Source: Bryobacterales bacterium
GTDB lineage: Bacteria; Acidobacteriota; Terriglobia; Bryobacterales; Bryobacteraceae
Direction of reading: 5' to 3'
Assembly: GCA_003166865.1 (NCBI GenBank)
Contig: PMUP01000097.1
Coordinates: 298,000 to 342,391 of the forward strand
Length of the DNA stretch: 44,392 nucleotides
Shown here: positions 32,523 to 40,527 of the stretch, piece after piece
Layout: every line of letters starts with the position of its first letter
Position numbering within the stretch: position 1 is the first letter of the stretch
Notes under the pieces: generated by a model
The model's input: only the letters and a program-made list of their open reading frames with translations
Told to the model about the DNA's origin: nothing
Databases searched by the model: none
Made by a program: the position numbers and the translations under genes

Positions 32523-34911
32523 TTTACTGGAATTCGAGCCGCTGCGCGAGTTAGTGGGGCGCTATGTCGGCAGCCCGTTGGGACGAGCCGAGTTGGAAAG
32601 GCTGGCTCCGCATTCGGATCGCGCCGCTCTCGAAGAAGCGCTGGCGGATGTTGCGGAGGCAATCGCGTATCAAGGCGCTTCGCGCCAGCCTCAGGCACCG
32701 TCTCGAGGCTCGGCCATTCGTTTGCGGTTCAATTCCATTCCAGACGTCGCGGCGGCGCTCGCGGTGTTGCGCATTGAAGGCGCGATGCTGGAGCCGAAGC
32801 AGATTCTGGAACTCGCCCGGCTGATTGAAGAGGCTGGTGAGATTCGCGCCGCTTTGAATCTGGCGGCGGAGAAGTATCCGCGGCTGGGGGCTCAGGTGGC
32901 GGCAACCGCTGACCCTCGGCCGATCCTGCGCGATGTGCGCGGCAAGATTCTTCCGGATGGAACACTGGCCGACGATGCCAGTGTTGCGCTGCAGCGTTTG
33001 CGCCGCGATATCGAGCGGCAGCAGAGGCAGATTCAAACATCGCTCGAGCGATTCTTGCGGACGCATCGTGACGACGGAACACTGCAGGAAGAATTCATCA
33101 CGCTGCGCAATGACCGCTTCGTTGTTCCGGTGGTCGCGGGCCAGCAACGCAAGGTGTACGGCGTGATTCACGGGGCCAGCAGTAGCGGACATACGCTATT
33201 TGTAGAACCGCTGGAGACCATCGATCTGAACAATGAGCTGGTCCGCCTGCGGGAGGAGGAGCAGCGCGAGACGTTGCGCATTCTGCGTGAGCTCACCAAT
33301 CTGTTGCGTAGCAATGGGCCGCAAATCCAAGTGCTGGTGGAGACCATCGGCCGGCTGGATCTGTTGTTCGCCAAGGCCGGGTTCGCAGCGGACTTCGAAT
33401 GCGTCATACCGCGATTCAGTGCGGAAAAGGATCGCCGGTTGGTACTGCGGGACGCGCGGCATCCGCTGCTCGAAGACGTGTTGCGGCGCCAGAAGAAGCC
33501 GATTCTGCCCATTTCACTCGCTCTCGACGAGAAACAGAGGACGCTGCTGATCAGTGGGCCGAACACCGGCGGCAAGACGGTTTCGATGAAGACCGTTGGA
33601 ATGCTGGCGCTGATGGCCCAGGCGGCGCTGCCGGTGCCGGCGGCGGACGCGGAGTTCCCGCTGTTCGAGCAGGTACTCGCGGACATGGGCGATCAGCAGT
33701 CCATCCAAGAAAGCCTCAGCAGTTTCTCGTCGCACATCGCACGCGTGCGCGAGATGTTGGAGACTGTCACGCCGCAATCGCTGGTTTTATTGGACGAACT
33801 CGGTCGCGCCACAGACCCGGAGGAAGGCGGGGCTTTGGGAGTGGCGATTCTCGAATCGTTCCGCACGCACGGCGCATTTGCGTTCGCATCCACCCATTTG
33901 CTGGCGTTGAAGATTTATGGCGCAACCACTGAGGGTGTTCTGAACGCGTCCATGGGCTTTAACGAACAAACCTTGGAGCCGACGTATGTTTTGCAGTTGG
34001 GCGCGCCGGGAAAATCCGCCGGATTGGACATTGCAAGCCGCCTGGGCCTGTCGGAAGACTTGATCGCGCGGGCCCGGCAGCGAATGTCCACCAGCGAACG
34101 CGACATCGCGGTGTTTCTGAACGAACTGCACCAGCGGTTGCGCAGGACCGCGCAAGAAGAGCAGGATCTGCGGGAACAGCGCCAGGCGTTGGAGGCGCGC
34201 GAGCAAACGCTGGCCAAGGAATTCGAGCAGCGCGAGGCGGCCAAGTTCAGAGAGCTGGATGAACGTTTGCGGTCCGCACTGGCCGAGTTCGAAGCGCAAA
34301 GCCAGGAGCTGATTCAACGGGTGCTGGCGGGAGCGGAGCAGCGCAAAGCCGCCGAGCAGGCCGAGCGGCGCATTGCAAAAACCAAGCGGGAGTTTGAAGA
34401 AAAGGCCCGAGTCGCAGTGTTTGGGGAAGCGGCCGCTCCGGAGCAGCGCTTCGTTGTGATCGAAGAGGGTGATCGAGTCCGTCTGAAGGGCGTGCGCGAG
34501 CCGGCGCGGGTTCGCCGCAAGCTTTCGGGAGGATTGCTCGAAGTAGAAGCCGGCTTGATGAGGATGCAAGTCACCACGGACGACGTCGAGGAGGTTTTGC
34601 CCGCCGCGCCCGAAAGCACGCGATTACCCAAGAATATTTCGTACGAGGCCGGGCCACGCTGGGACGTGTCGTACCGCGAGATCAACGTGATTGGAAAACG
34701 GGCCGAGGAGGCGCGGGAAGAAGTGGACAAATTCCTGGATAGCGCGTCGATGGCGTCGGTGGATCGCGTGCGCATCGTACACGGGCACGGCATGGGCATC
34801 CTGCGCCGGGTGATCGGCGAGTTGCTGGCGACGAATCCGCACGTAGAGAAGTATTATCCAGCCACGCCCGCCGAAGGCGGAACGGGCGCGACGGTGGTGG
34901 AGTTAAAATGA
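32503..34911 (+). CDS. mutS2: Endonuclease MutS2
   Basis: 802 aa, TTG start inside the NUDIX 3' end. The clamp/lever regions precede the MutS ATPase: ISGPNTGGKTVSMKT (Walker A near residue 350), DELGRATDPEEGGALG and a STHL motif. A long Gln/Glu/Arg coiled coil (residues 530-650) follows, then the KOW-like segment and a C-terminal Smr nuclease domain. Here the usual LDL-HG reads INVIGKRAEEA and the HGKGTG loop is HGHGMG. MutS2 acts in ribosome rescue or recombination suppression. The stop overlaps the Uma2 start as ATGA. Confidence 0.95.
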   Translation: MQSFSADLLEFEPLRELVGRYVGSPLGRAELERLAPHSDRAALEEALADVAEAIAYQGASRQPQAPSRGSAIRLRFNSIPDVAAALAVLRIEGAMLEPKQILELARLIEEAGEIRAALNLAAEKYPRLGAQVAATADPRPILRDVRGKILPDGTLADDASVALQRLRRDIERQQRQIQTSLERFLRTHRDDGTLQEEFITLRNDRFVVPVVAGQQRKVYGVIHGASSSGHTLFVEPLETIDLNNELVRLREEEQRETLRILRELTNLLRSNGPQIQVLVETIGRLDLLFAKAGFAADFECVIPRFSAEKDRRLVLRDARHPLLEDVLRRQKKPILPISLALDEKQRTLLISGPNTGGKTVSMKTVGMLALMAQAALPVPAADAEFPLFEQVLADMGDQQSIQESLSSFSSHIARVREMLETVTPQSLVLLDELGRATDPEEGGALGVAILESFRTHGAFAFASTHLLALKIYGATTEGVLNASMGFNEQTLEPTYVLQLGAPGKSAGLDIASRLGLSEDLIARARQRMSTSERDIAVFLNELHQRLRRTAQEEQDLREQRQALEAREQTLAKEFEQREAAKFRELDERLRSALAEFEAQSQELIQRVLAGAEQRKAAEQAERRIAKTKREFEEKARVAVFGEAAAPEQRFVVIEEGDRVRLKGVREPARVRRKLSGGLLEVEAGLMRMQVTTDDVEEVLPAAPESTRLPKNISYEAGPRWDVSYREINVIGKRAEEAREEVDKFLDSASMASVDRVRIVHGHGMGILRRVIGELLATNPHVEKYYPATPAEGGTGATVVELK

Positions 34912-35399
34912 AGGATATGTCGGCCGTAAGACCCCTGACCATTGAAGATTTTGAGCGGCTTCCAGCCGAGCTTTCGCATCAGTCACTCCGTGATGAGTTA
35001 ATTACGATGCTTTTGCCCTATGTCACCAAGCACGAGCTTGGCCGGGTCATCTGTGGACAAGACTACGATTTTGGAGGGAATGCACTGGGCCCGGATCTAA
35101 GCTTCTTCGGCCGGGAGAAGTTGAGGCTGTGCGAGGGGAAGCTGCGAGTGCAAAGATTCGTGCCCGATCTGGCGATCGAAATCGTATCGGAGAACGACAC
35201 GTTCGCGAGACTGATGAAAAAAGCGGATCTGTACAGAAAGTGCGGCACGAAGGAAGCATGGATTCTCGATGCGGAGACGCGAACGACCTTCTTGTTTTCC
35301 GAGGAGCGCGACGCGATACTTGACGAAAACCAGCCGTTCCAATCCAGCTTGATTCCCGGCTTCTCCGTCCGCATCGGCGACCTGTTCGACCGGCTATGA
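34908..35399 (+). CDS. Uma2-family (DUF820) nuclease-like protein
   Basis: 163 aa. The restriction-endonuclease-like core shows GPDLSFFGRE, VPDLAIEIVSENDTF and LMKKADLYRKCGTKEAWILDAETRT, carrying D and E-x-K of the PD-(D/E)XK site (D in PDL, E in AIEIV; the K of the third motif appears as KADLY). The start overlaps the mutS2 stop and the stop overlaps the next gene (ATGA), so all three are coupled. Uma2 proteins are abundant and of unknown function; nuclease activity is inferred from fold. Confidence 0.9.
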   Translation: MKDMSAVRPLTIEDFERLPAELSHQSLRDELITMLLPYVTKHELGRVICGQDYDFGGNALGPDLSFFGREKLRLCEGKLRVQRFVPDLAIEIVSENDTFARLMKKADLYRKCGTKEAWILDAETRTTFLFSEERDAILDENQPFQSSLIPGFSVRIGDLFDRL

Positions 35400-36307
35400 C
35401 GCTTACCCAGCAACAGGAGTTCGACGCGCTGGTGGAACATGCGAAGCTCGCTGGCCAGGCCCGCGATTGGCAGGGCGCACGACAAGCGTGGGTGAAGGCG
35501 TTGGAGCTGGTTCCGCCGGATTCCGAGGAATATCGCCTCACAAAAACCCGCATCGAAAACATCGATCTGCAGCTCTCGGACAAGAACGTCTGGAAGAAGT
35601 GGCTCGCAAGACTGGGCCCTGTCGGCACGTTCATATTGGTGACGCTGTCGAAATTCAAACTGCTCCTGCTGGGGCTCACTAAGATCACCACGCTCTTCAG
35701 TATGCTGGCGTTCTTCGCGGTGTATTGGTCGATCTTCGGCTGGCGATTCGCGGCGGGCTTCGTGCTGTGCATTTACATCCACGAAATGGGTCACGTGATG
35801 GCGCTGCGCAGGTACAACATCGCCGCGAGCGCTCCCATGTTCATTCCTTTCGTCGGCGCATTCGTGCGAATGCGGCAGTATCCGGGCAATGTGGGCGAAG
35901 ACGCCCGAGTGGGCTTGGCGGGTCCAATTTGGGGACTGGGTTCGGCGGTGGTTGCTTGGCTCGCTGCGATCACCACCGGGCTTCCAATTTGGTTTGCGAT
36001 CGCGCACACGGCCGCGTGGCTGAACCTGTTCAATCTTCTTCCCATCTGGCAGTTGGATGGCGGCCGCGGTTTTCGTGCGCTCACGCGGAAGCAGCGCGGC
36101 ATCGCCGGCGCCGTGGCGATTGCCATCTGGGCCCTGACTCACCAAACGATTCTCCTGCTGATCGCGCTGGGCGCGGGTTATCGCCTATTCAGCCGCGATT
36201 ATCCGGCCGATGACGACAACGTAGTATTGATGCAGTACGCGGGCCTGATTGTTTTGTTGTCGATGTTGATGATGATGACCGATCGAACGCTCCGCGCATC
36301 GTTCTAA
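35396..36307 (+). CDS. Site-2-protease-like M50 metalloprotease with N-terminal TPR
   Basis: 303 aa. Residues 1-60 look like one TPR unit (LAGQARDWQGARQAWVKALELVPPDSEEYR in pieces). Membrane segments follow; the zinc motif HEMGH is at 129-133 and the second ligand aspartate D221 is in LLPIWQLDGGR. The NLLP motif is complete. Intramembrane cleavage of a regulatory protein is typical of the family; the target is unknown. It is translationally coupled to the Uma2 gene. Confidence 0.92.
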   Translation: MTLTQQQEFDALVEHAKLAGQARDWQGARQAWVKALELVPPDSEEYRLTKTRIENIDLQLSDKNVWKKWLARLGPVGTFILVTLSKFKLLLLGLTKITTLFSMLAFFAVYWSIFGWRFAAGFVLCIYIHEMGHVMALRRYNIAASAPMFIPFVGAFVRMRQYPGNVGEDARVGLAGPIWGLGSAVVAWLAAITTGLPIWFAIAHTAAWLNLFNLLPIWQLDGGRGFRALTRKQRGIAGAVAIAIWALTHQTILLLIALGAGYRLFSRDYPADDDNVVLMQYAGLIVLLSMLMMMTDRTLRASF

Positions 36308-36360
36308 GGCCCGAGTTCTAAGGCTCAAGTCCGGCTCTAAAACGCCGATTAGACTACTTG

Positions 36361-37941
36361 GTGCGCTCGCGAGCATTTCTGGTTAGCTCCCTCCTTTGGT
36401 TTGTCCCCACGGCTTGGGCTATCACGGTGCAGGACAGCCGTACGGCCGCGTCGGTCAGCGAGCAAACGTGCGTGGCGCCCAAAGCCGTCTCCCTGTTTCA
36501 ACCGGTGGACCGGCAGGCCTTTATTTGGTTCGTCGCGTTGCAGGTGCGGGCGGGCGATCAGTTGCGGGTGGAGTGGCTGGACCCATCGGGCGCTGTGGCC
36601 ACCTCGGCCGAGTATGGCGAACTGCCGACCGCGGGCGAGCTGTGTTTCACCTCGCAATTGCCGATCGCGGGCTTCGCGCCTGCATCGCAACCAGGGAACT
36701 GGACGGTACGCGGAGTTGCGAACGGCGCCGTGGCGTTCTCGCGAGCGTTCACCATCGCAGCCGATACCGACAATGGGGGGCCAGTGGTGACCAGCGTGAC
36801 GTGGTCAGGGCAACGAGCGCAAGAGATCGACTTTACGGTACGCGGTAAGAACTTTCAGCCGAACTCACTGGTTTTCATCGCGCAATACAAACAAGCGGGT
36901 AGTTGGACGTATCTTGCGAGCTTACAGCCGCGAAGCGAGAGCCCGAATCAACTGGTGGTTCACTACGCGGGGCTGCCGGCCAACGAGTATTGGGTGATCG
37001 TGGAAAGCCCGGATCAACGCATGAGCCGGCCGATGCCGTTTGTGATTGCGACCGCGGGTTACAAACTGCCGACAGCGGCGGGCGTGCCGTGGATCATTAC
37101 GCAGGGGCCCTACGGAACGTTCTCGCACTGGGGCAACAGCCTGCACGCTTTCGACATCGCGCCGCGCGCGGGAAGCTGCGTGGTGGCCATGAAGGCGGGG
37201 ATCGTGTACACGCACGATTTGGGACTGGGGCAGGACCATCGGCATCACTCGTTCGGCAACTACATCAGCATCGATCACGGCAACGGCGAGTTCAGCCACT
37301 ACGCGCATCTGGCCAGCGGCACGTTTGTGGTGAAGAACGGCGAGCGCGTGGAGCAAGGACAAGCGCTCGCGACGGCCGGCAACAGCGGCTACACGCTGGG
37401 CGAAGGCGGCGGCTATCACGTGCACGTGAGCGTGACGCGTGAGCTTCCAATAACGTCCGGGAGCGTTCCGTTTCAGTTCGAGGATCTGCCGGATTGGACG
37501 CGTGGGCGGGGCTATCGAACCGTGGTTTCGAGCAATGAATCGGCACTGTGCGATTGCCGTTCGCGGCGCACGATTGCCTCAGGTGGAGGTTCGTCCGAGG
37601 GGCAGTTCTCGGGCGCGGTTTCAGTGGAACAATGGTGGAGCGATATCGTCACGGTGGCGCGAGGATCGAAGGTGTTGGACGTAACGCTTTCGTGGGCGGG
37701 AACTCCGGGCGATCTCGACCTGCACCTGATGAGCCCGAGTGGAAGGCACTACGCGGCATATGCCGATACCACGGGGTACTCGGGCGAAACCAATCCGAAA
37801 TCATTCCGCGTGCCGAATCCGGAAGTGGGCCTGTGGCGGATTTCGGTGCAAGGCATGCGCGGGTCCGGACCCATCAATTTTGGCGTCGAGACTTCGGGAT
37901 CGAAGCCTGGCTCGAAGGGCCGCCTGCGCGCAGCACGGTAA
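36361..37941 (+). CDS. Exported M23-like peptidase with C-terminal PPC domain
   Basis: About 526 aa with a signal peptide (LLWFVPTAWA). After two beta-rich segments, the M23/LytM region shows LHAFDIAPRAG (H...D), GNYISIDHGNGEFSHYAHL and YHVHVSVTRELP (HxH), the zinc site arrangement of lysostaphin-type peptidases. The C-terminal ~100 residues (VTVARGSKVLDVTLSWAG, DLDLHLMSPSGRHYA, LWRISVQGM) form a PPC domain, as in secreted proteases. Whether it cuts peptidoglycan or protein is unsure. GTG 36361 chosen; TTG 36358 also possible. Confidence 0.88.
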   Translation: MRSRAFLVSSLLWFVPTAWAITVQDSRTAASVSEQTCVAPKAVSLFQPVDRQAFIWFVALQVRAGDQLRVEWLDPSGAVATSAEYGELPTAGELCFTSQLPIAGFAPASQPGNWTVRGVANGAVAFSRAFTIAADTDNGGPVVTSVTWSGQRAQEIDFTVRGKNFQPNSLVFIAQYKQAGSWTYLASLQPRSESPNQLVVHYAGLPANEYWVIVESPDQRMSRPMPFVIATAGYKLPTAAGVPWIITQGPYGTFSHWGNSLHAFDIAPRAGSCVVAMKAGIVYTHDLGLGQDHRHHSFGNYISIDHGNGEFSHYAHLASGTFVVKNGERVEQGQALATAGNSGYTLGEGGGYHVHVSVTRELPITSGSVPFQFEDLPDWTRGRGYRTVVSSNESALCDCRSRRTIASGGGSSEGQFSGAVSVEQWWSDIVTVARGSKVLDVTLSWAGTPGDLDLHLMSPSGRHYAAYADTTGYSGETNPKSFRVPNPEVGLWRISVQGMRGSGPINFGVETSGSKPGSKGRLRAAR

Positions 37942-37965
37942 ATTCCCGGTAAAATTTGGAAAGCA

Positions 37966-38886
37966 ATGACTGGGCTTGCCGCGGACCCACTGTGCAAAGA
38001 GCATCGGACCGGACCGCAGCATCCGGAAAGTCCGGCTCGATTCGACGCAGCCGTGGGCGCGCTACGGAGTCTGGAGCTTGTTCCGATTCCTCCGCGCCTT
38101 GCCAATTTCGACGAAGTCGCTCTATGCCACACGCGCCCCTACATTGAGCTTGCGGAACGCGAGATCTTAAGAGGCGAGCGTGAACTCAGCACCGGCGACA
38201 CCATTATTTCGCCGGATTCTCTGGATGCGGCGCTGCGCGCGGCGGGCGGAGCACTCAACGCAATCGACGCCATCTTCGAGAAACGCGCCGCCAACGCGTT
38301 CTGCATCGTGAGGCCGCCCGGCCATCATGCGAATGCCGTGCGCGGTATGGGCTTCTGCATCTTCGATACAATCGCGATCGCGGCGCGCTACGCCCAGCAC
38401 AAGTATGGAATCGGGCGAGTGCTGATCGCCGATTGGGACGTCCATCACGGCAACGGCACCCAGGATATTTTCTACACCGACGGCACGGTGTTCGTGTTCA
38501 ACACGCATCAATCGCCGTGGTATCCGGGAACCGGCGCCCGCGGCGAGACCGGTGAAGGCGCTGGCCAAGGGATGACGCTGAACTGCCCGTTTCCCGCAGG
38601 GTCGGGCCGCAAGGAGATTCTGGGAGCGTTCCAGGAACAGTTGCTTCCGGTGGCCGCAAAGGTAAAGCCGGAGCTGGTGCTGATTTCGGCGGGGTTCGAT
38701 TCAAGAGCCGGCGATCCGCTCGGAGGCTTTACATTAACGGACGCTGATTTCAGGGACCTGACGGGCGTGGTGCGCGAGATCGCGGATCAATATTGCGGCG
38801 GCCGATTGCTTTCGGTGCTGGAAGGCGGCTACAGCTTGACGGGACTGGCTGCGGGAGTGCGCGCGCATGTCGAGGCGCTGCTTTGA
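37966..38886 (+). CDS. Histone-deacetylase-family amidohydrolase
   Basis: 306 aa of the HDAC/acetoin-utilisation/acetylpolyamine amidohydrolase superfamily. Active-site residues are visible: H120-H121 in RPPGHHA, D158 and H160 as zinc ligands in ADWDVHHGNGTQ, the third ligand D245 in SAGFDSRAGDPLGG, and the catalytic tyrosine in LEGGYSL. Substrate may be acetylpolyamines or acetyl-lysine. GGAAAG precedes the ATG. The stop overlaps the TTG start of an SSAT-like acetyltransferase, so the two are translated together. Confidence 0.95.
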   Translation: MTGLAADPLCKEHRTGPQHPESPARFDAAVGALRSLELVPIPPRLANFDEVALCHTRPYIELAEREILRGERELSTGDTIISPDSLDAALRAAGGALNAIDAIFEKRAANAFCIVRPPGHHANAVRGMGFCIFDTIAIAARYAQHKYGIGRVLIADWDVHHGNGTQDIFYTDGTVFVFNTHQSPWYPGTGARGETGEGAGQGMTLNCPFPAGSGRKEILGAFQEQLLPVAAKVKPELVLISAGFDSRAGDPLGGFTLTDADFRDLTGVVREIADQYCGGRLLSVLEGGYSLTGLAAGVRAHVEALL

Positions 38887-39374
38887 TTTCCATCGAGCCG
38901 GCGAACGAACGCGATGTACCCATAATTCTGGATTTCATTCGCAAACTCGCGGAGTACGAAAAGCTGTCGCACTTGGTGATCGCCACCGAAGCGAACATCC
39001 GCGAACATGTGTTCGGCACGAATCCCGTAGCCGAAGTGCTGCTGGCCTATTGGGACGGCGTGCCGGTTGGACTCGCGCTGTACTTTCGCAATTTTTCGAC
39101 GTTTCTGGGCCAGCCCGGCATCTATCTGGAAGATCTCTTCGTGGAGCCTGAACATCGCGGCAAAGGGATCGGCAAAGCGCTGTTGGCGCGCCTCGCGAAG
39201 ATTGCCGTGGAGCGCGGCTATGGACGCCTGGAGTGGGCCGTGCTGGATTGGAACACGCCGTCGATCGAGTTCTATCGCAGCCTGGGCGCTGTTCCGCAGG
39301 ATGCATGGACAGGGTACCGTTTGACGGGCGACGCGTTATCGCGGCTCGCTCTGGGTGACCGGAGCCGGCCGTAG
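38883..39374 (+). CDS. GNAT acetyltransferase, SSAT-like
   Basis: 163 aa from TTG 38883 (GAGG at 38872, overlap TTGA with the deacetylase). The GNAT core is ISIEPANERDVPIILDFI, LALYFRNFSTFLGQPGIYLEDLFVEPEHRGKGIGKALL in pieces, and WAVLDWNTPSIEFYRSLGA; motif A is EHRGKGIG. The YLEDLFV and DWN-PSIEFY stretches are those of the spermidine/spermine acetyltransferase-like branch. Likely acceptors are polyamines or amino acids. The 3' end overlaps the converging CDP-alcohol transferase gene by 39 bases. Confidence 0.9.
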   Translation: MISIEPANERDVPIILDFIRKLAEYEKLSHLVIATEANIREHVFGTNPVAEVLLAYWDGVPVGLALYFRNFSTFLGQPGIYLEDLFVEPEHRGKGIGKALLARLAKIAVERGYGRLEWAVLDWNTPSIEFYRSLGAVPQDAWTGYRLTGDALSRLALGDRSRP

Positions 39375-39968
39375 CTGAGCGTCTTCCAGACGCTTGGCTT
39401 CCTGAAACGTAAAAACCATGCGGTGAATCACGGTGATGTTGGAAAGCACGGCGATGACCCACAGCACAGGCGCCATGCGATCGAACAGCGCGCCGATGAT
39501 AAACAGCACCACCCGCTCGGGACGTTCCATGAACCCGACCTTGCAACTGGGAATGGTGTTTTCGGCGCGGGCGCGCGTATAGCTCACCATCACCGATCCG
39601 GTCATCACGATGGCGGTCAGCACCACGTAAAACGGCCGGTTGATCGTGCCGTAGTAAACCAGCAGGCCCATCAACAGCGCGAGGTCGGAGTAACGATCCA
39701 GGACCGAGTCGAAAAATCCGCCAAAACGCGTGACTCGGTTGGTTTCGCGCGCCACGCGGCCGTCCACCATGTCGAACAGTCCGGCGCCGATGATCACGAA
39801 ACCGGCCGAGCGGAATTGGCCGGCGGCCAGTAGAACGGCGGCCACGATATTGATGACGAGTCCGAGAAAGGTGAGAACGTTGGGATGGATTTTCGAGAGG
39901 GCGAGTCCGCGGACGATCAGGCGAATTACCTTGTTGCACGCGACGCCGATCGCGCGAGTGTATGTCAT
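39336..39968 (-). CDS. CDP-alcohol phosphatidyltransferase
   Basis: 210 aa membrane enzyme. The family motif DxxDGxxAR(8)GxxxDxxxD is complete as FDMVDGRVARETNRVTRFGGFFDSVLDRYSD in pieces. Around six membrane helices are expected. It makes phospholipids from CDP-diacylglycerol or a related CDP-lipid; the acceptor (inositol phosphate, glycerol phosphate or other) cannot be told from sequence, though the spacing fits a PgsA/PIS-like enzyme. It lies 37 bases after greA on the same strand. Confidence 0.92.
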   Translation of the reverse strand: MTYTRAIGVACNKVIRLIVRGLALSKIHPNVLTFLGLVINIVAAVLLAAGQFRSAGFVIIGAGLFDMVDGRVARETNRVTRFGGFFDSVLDRYSDLALLMGLLVYYGTINRPFYVVLTAIVMTGSVMVSYTRARAENTIPSCKVGFMERPERVVLFIIGALFDRMAPVLWVIAVLSNITVIHRMVFTFQEAKRLEDAQLRPAPVTQSEPR

Positions 39969-40005
39969 GCCGGGCGGCCCTTTACGATTCTAGCTCTAAA
40001 CCGGA

Positions 40006-40476
40006 TCATCCGCTCACATCGTGGATGGTAATCAACTGGATAATCTCCATCTCGCGGGTACCGTCGGGAATCTGCACCTTCACCGTATCGCCCACCTGTT
40101 TGCCAATCAGCCCGCGGCCAATCGGCGAGGTGGTGGAGATGCGGCCCTGGGCCACGTCGGCGTCCTCGCTAGTGACCAGACTGTAGGTAATCTCCTCATC
40201 CTTGGTGAGATCGAGCACGGTCACCGTGGAGCCGAGGCCCACGCGGTCGCGCGGGATGCGCGCCATATCCACCATGGACAGCTCGCGCAGCCGTGCACGG
40301 ACTTGGCCGAGCCGCATGTTGACGATGCCCTGGCGCTCCTTGGCGGCGTGATATTCGGCATTTTCGCTCAAATCGCCATGAGCGCGGGCCTTCGATATCT
40401 CGCGCGGGAGGTCGACGCGCAATTCGCTTTCCAGCGCTGCCAGTTCGTCTTCGAGTTTCTTCTTCAAATCGAGCAT
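40006..40476 (-). CDS. greA: Transcription elongation factor GreA/GreB
   Basis: 156 aa, the family size. The N-terminal coiled coil has the tip acidic pair in GDLSENAEYHAAKERQG, which stimulates RNA polymerase cleavage; the C-terminal FKBP-like domain reads VGLGSTVTVLD, ITYSLVTSEDADVAQGRISTTSPIGRGLIGKQVGD in pieces. It rescues backtracked polymerase. A near-consensus promoter lies just upstream and places the start only about 10 bases from the ATG, with no clear Shine-Dalgarno. Confidence 0.95.
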   Translation of the reverse strand: MLDLKKKLEDELAALESELRVDLPREISKARAHGDLSENAEYHAAKERQGIVNMRLGQVRARLRELSMVDMARIPRDRVGLGSTVTVLDLTKDEEITYSLVTSEDADVAQGRISTTSPIGRGLIGKQVGDTVKVQIPDGTREMEIIQLITIHDVSG

Positions 40477-40492
40477 GCGGACGACTGCCTAT

Positions 40493-40521
40493 ATTATACG
40501 GGGGTAGAAGCCGTCTGGCAC
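40493..40521 (-). promoter_or_regulatory. Sigma-70-type promoter of greA
   Basis: Minus strand reads GTGCCA at 40521-40516 (four of six to TTGACA), 17 bases, then a perfect TATAAT at 40498-40493. The ATG follows 16 bases after the -10. Confidence 0.6.
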
Positions 40522-40527
40522 GGGTCT

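Noticed and set aside
35063-36145. 360-codon minus-strand frame opposite the Uma2 and M50 genes
   Set aside because: Overlaps two genes with intact catalytic motifs and shows only Arg/His/Gln-rich low-information sequence.
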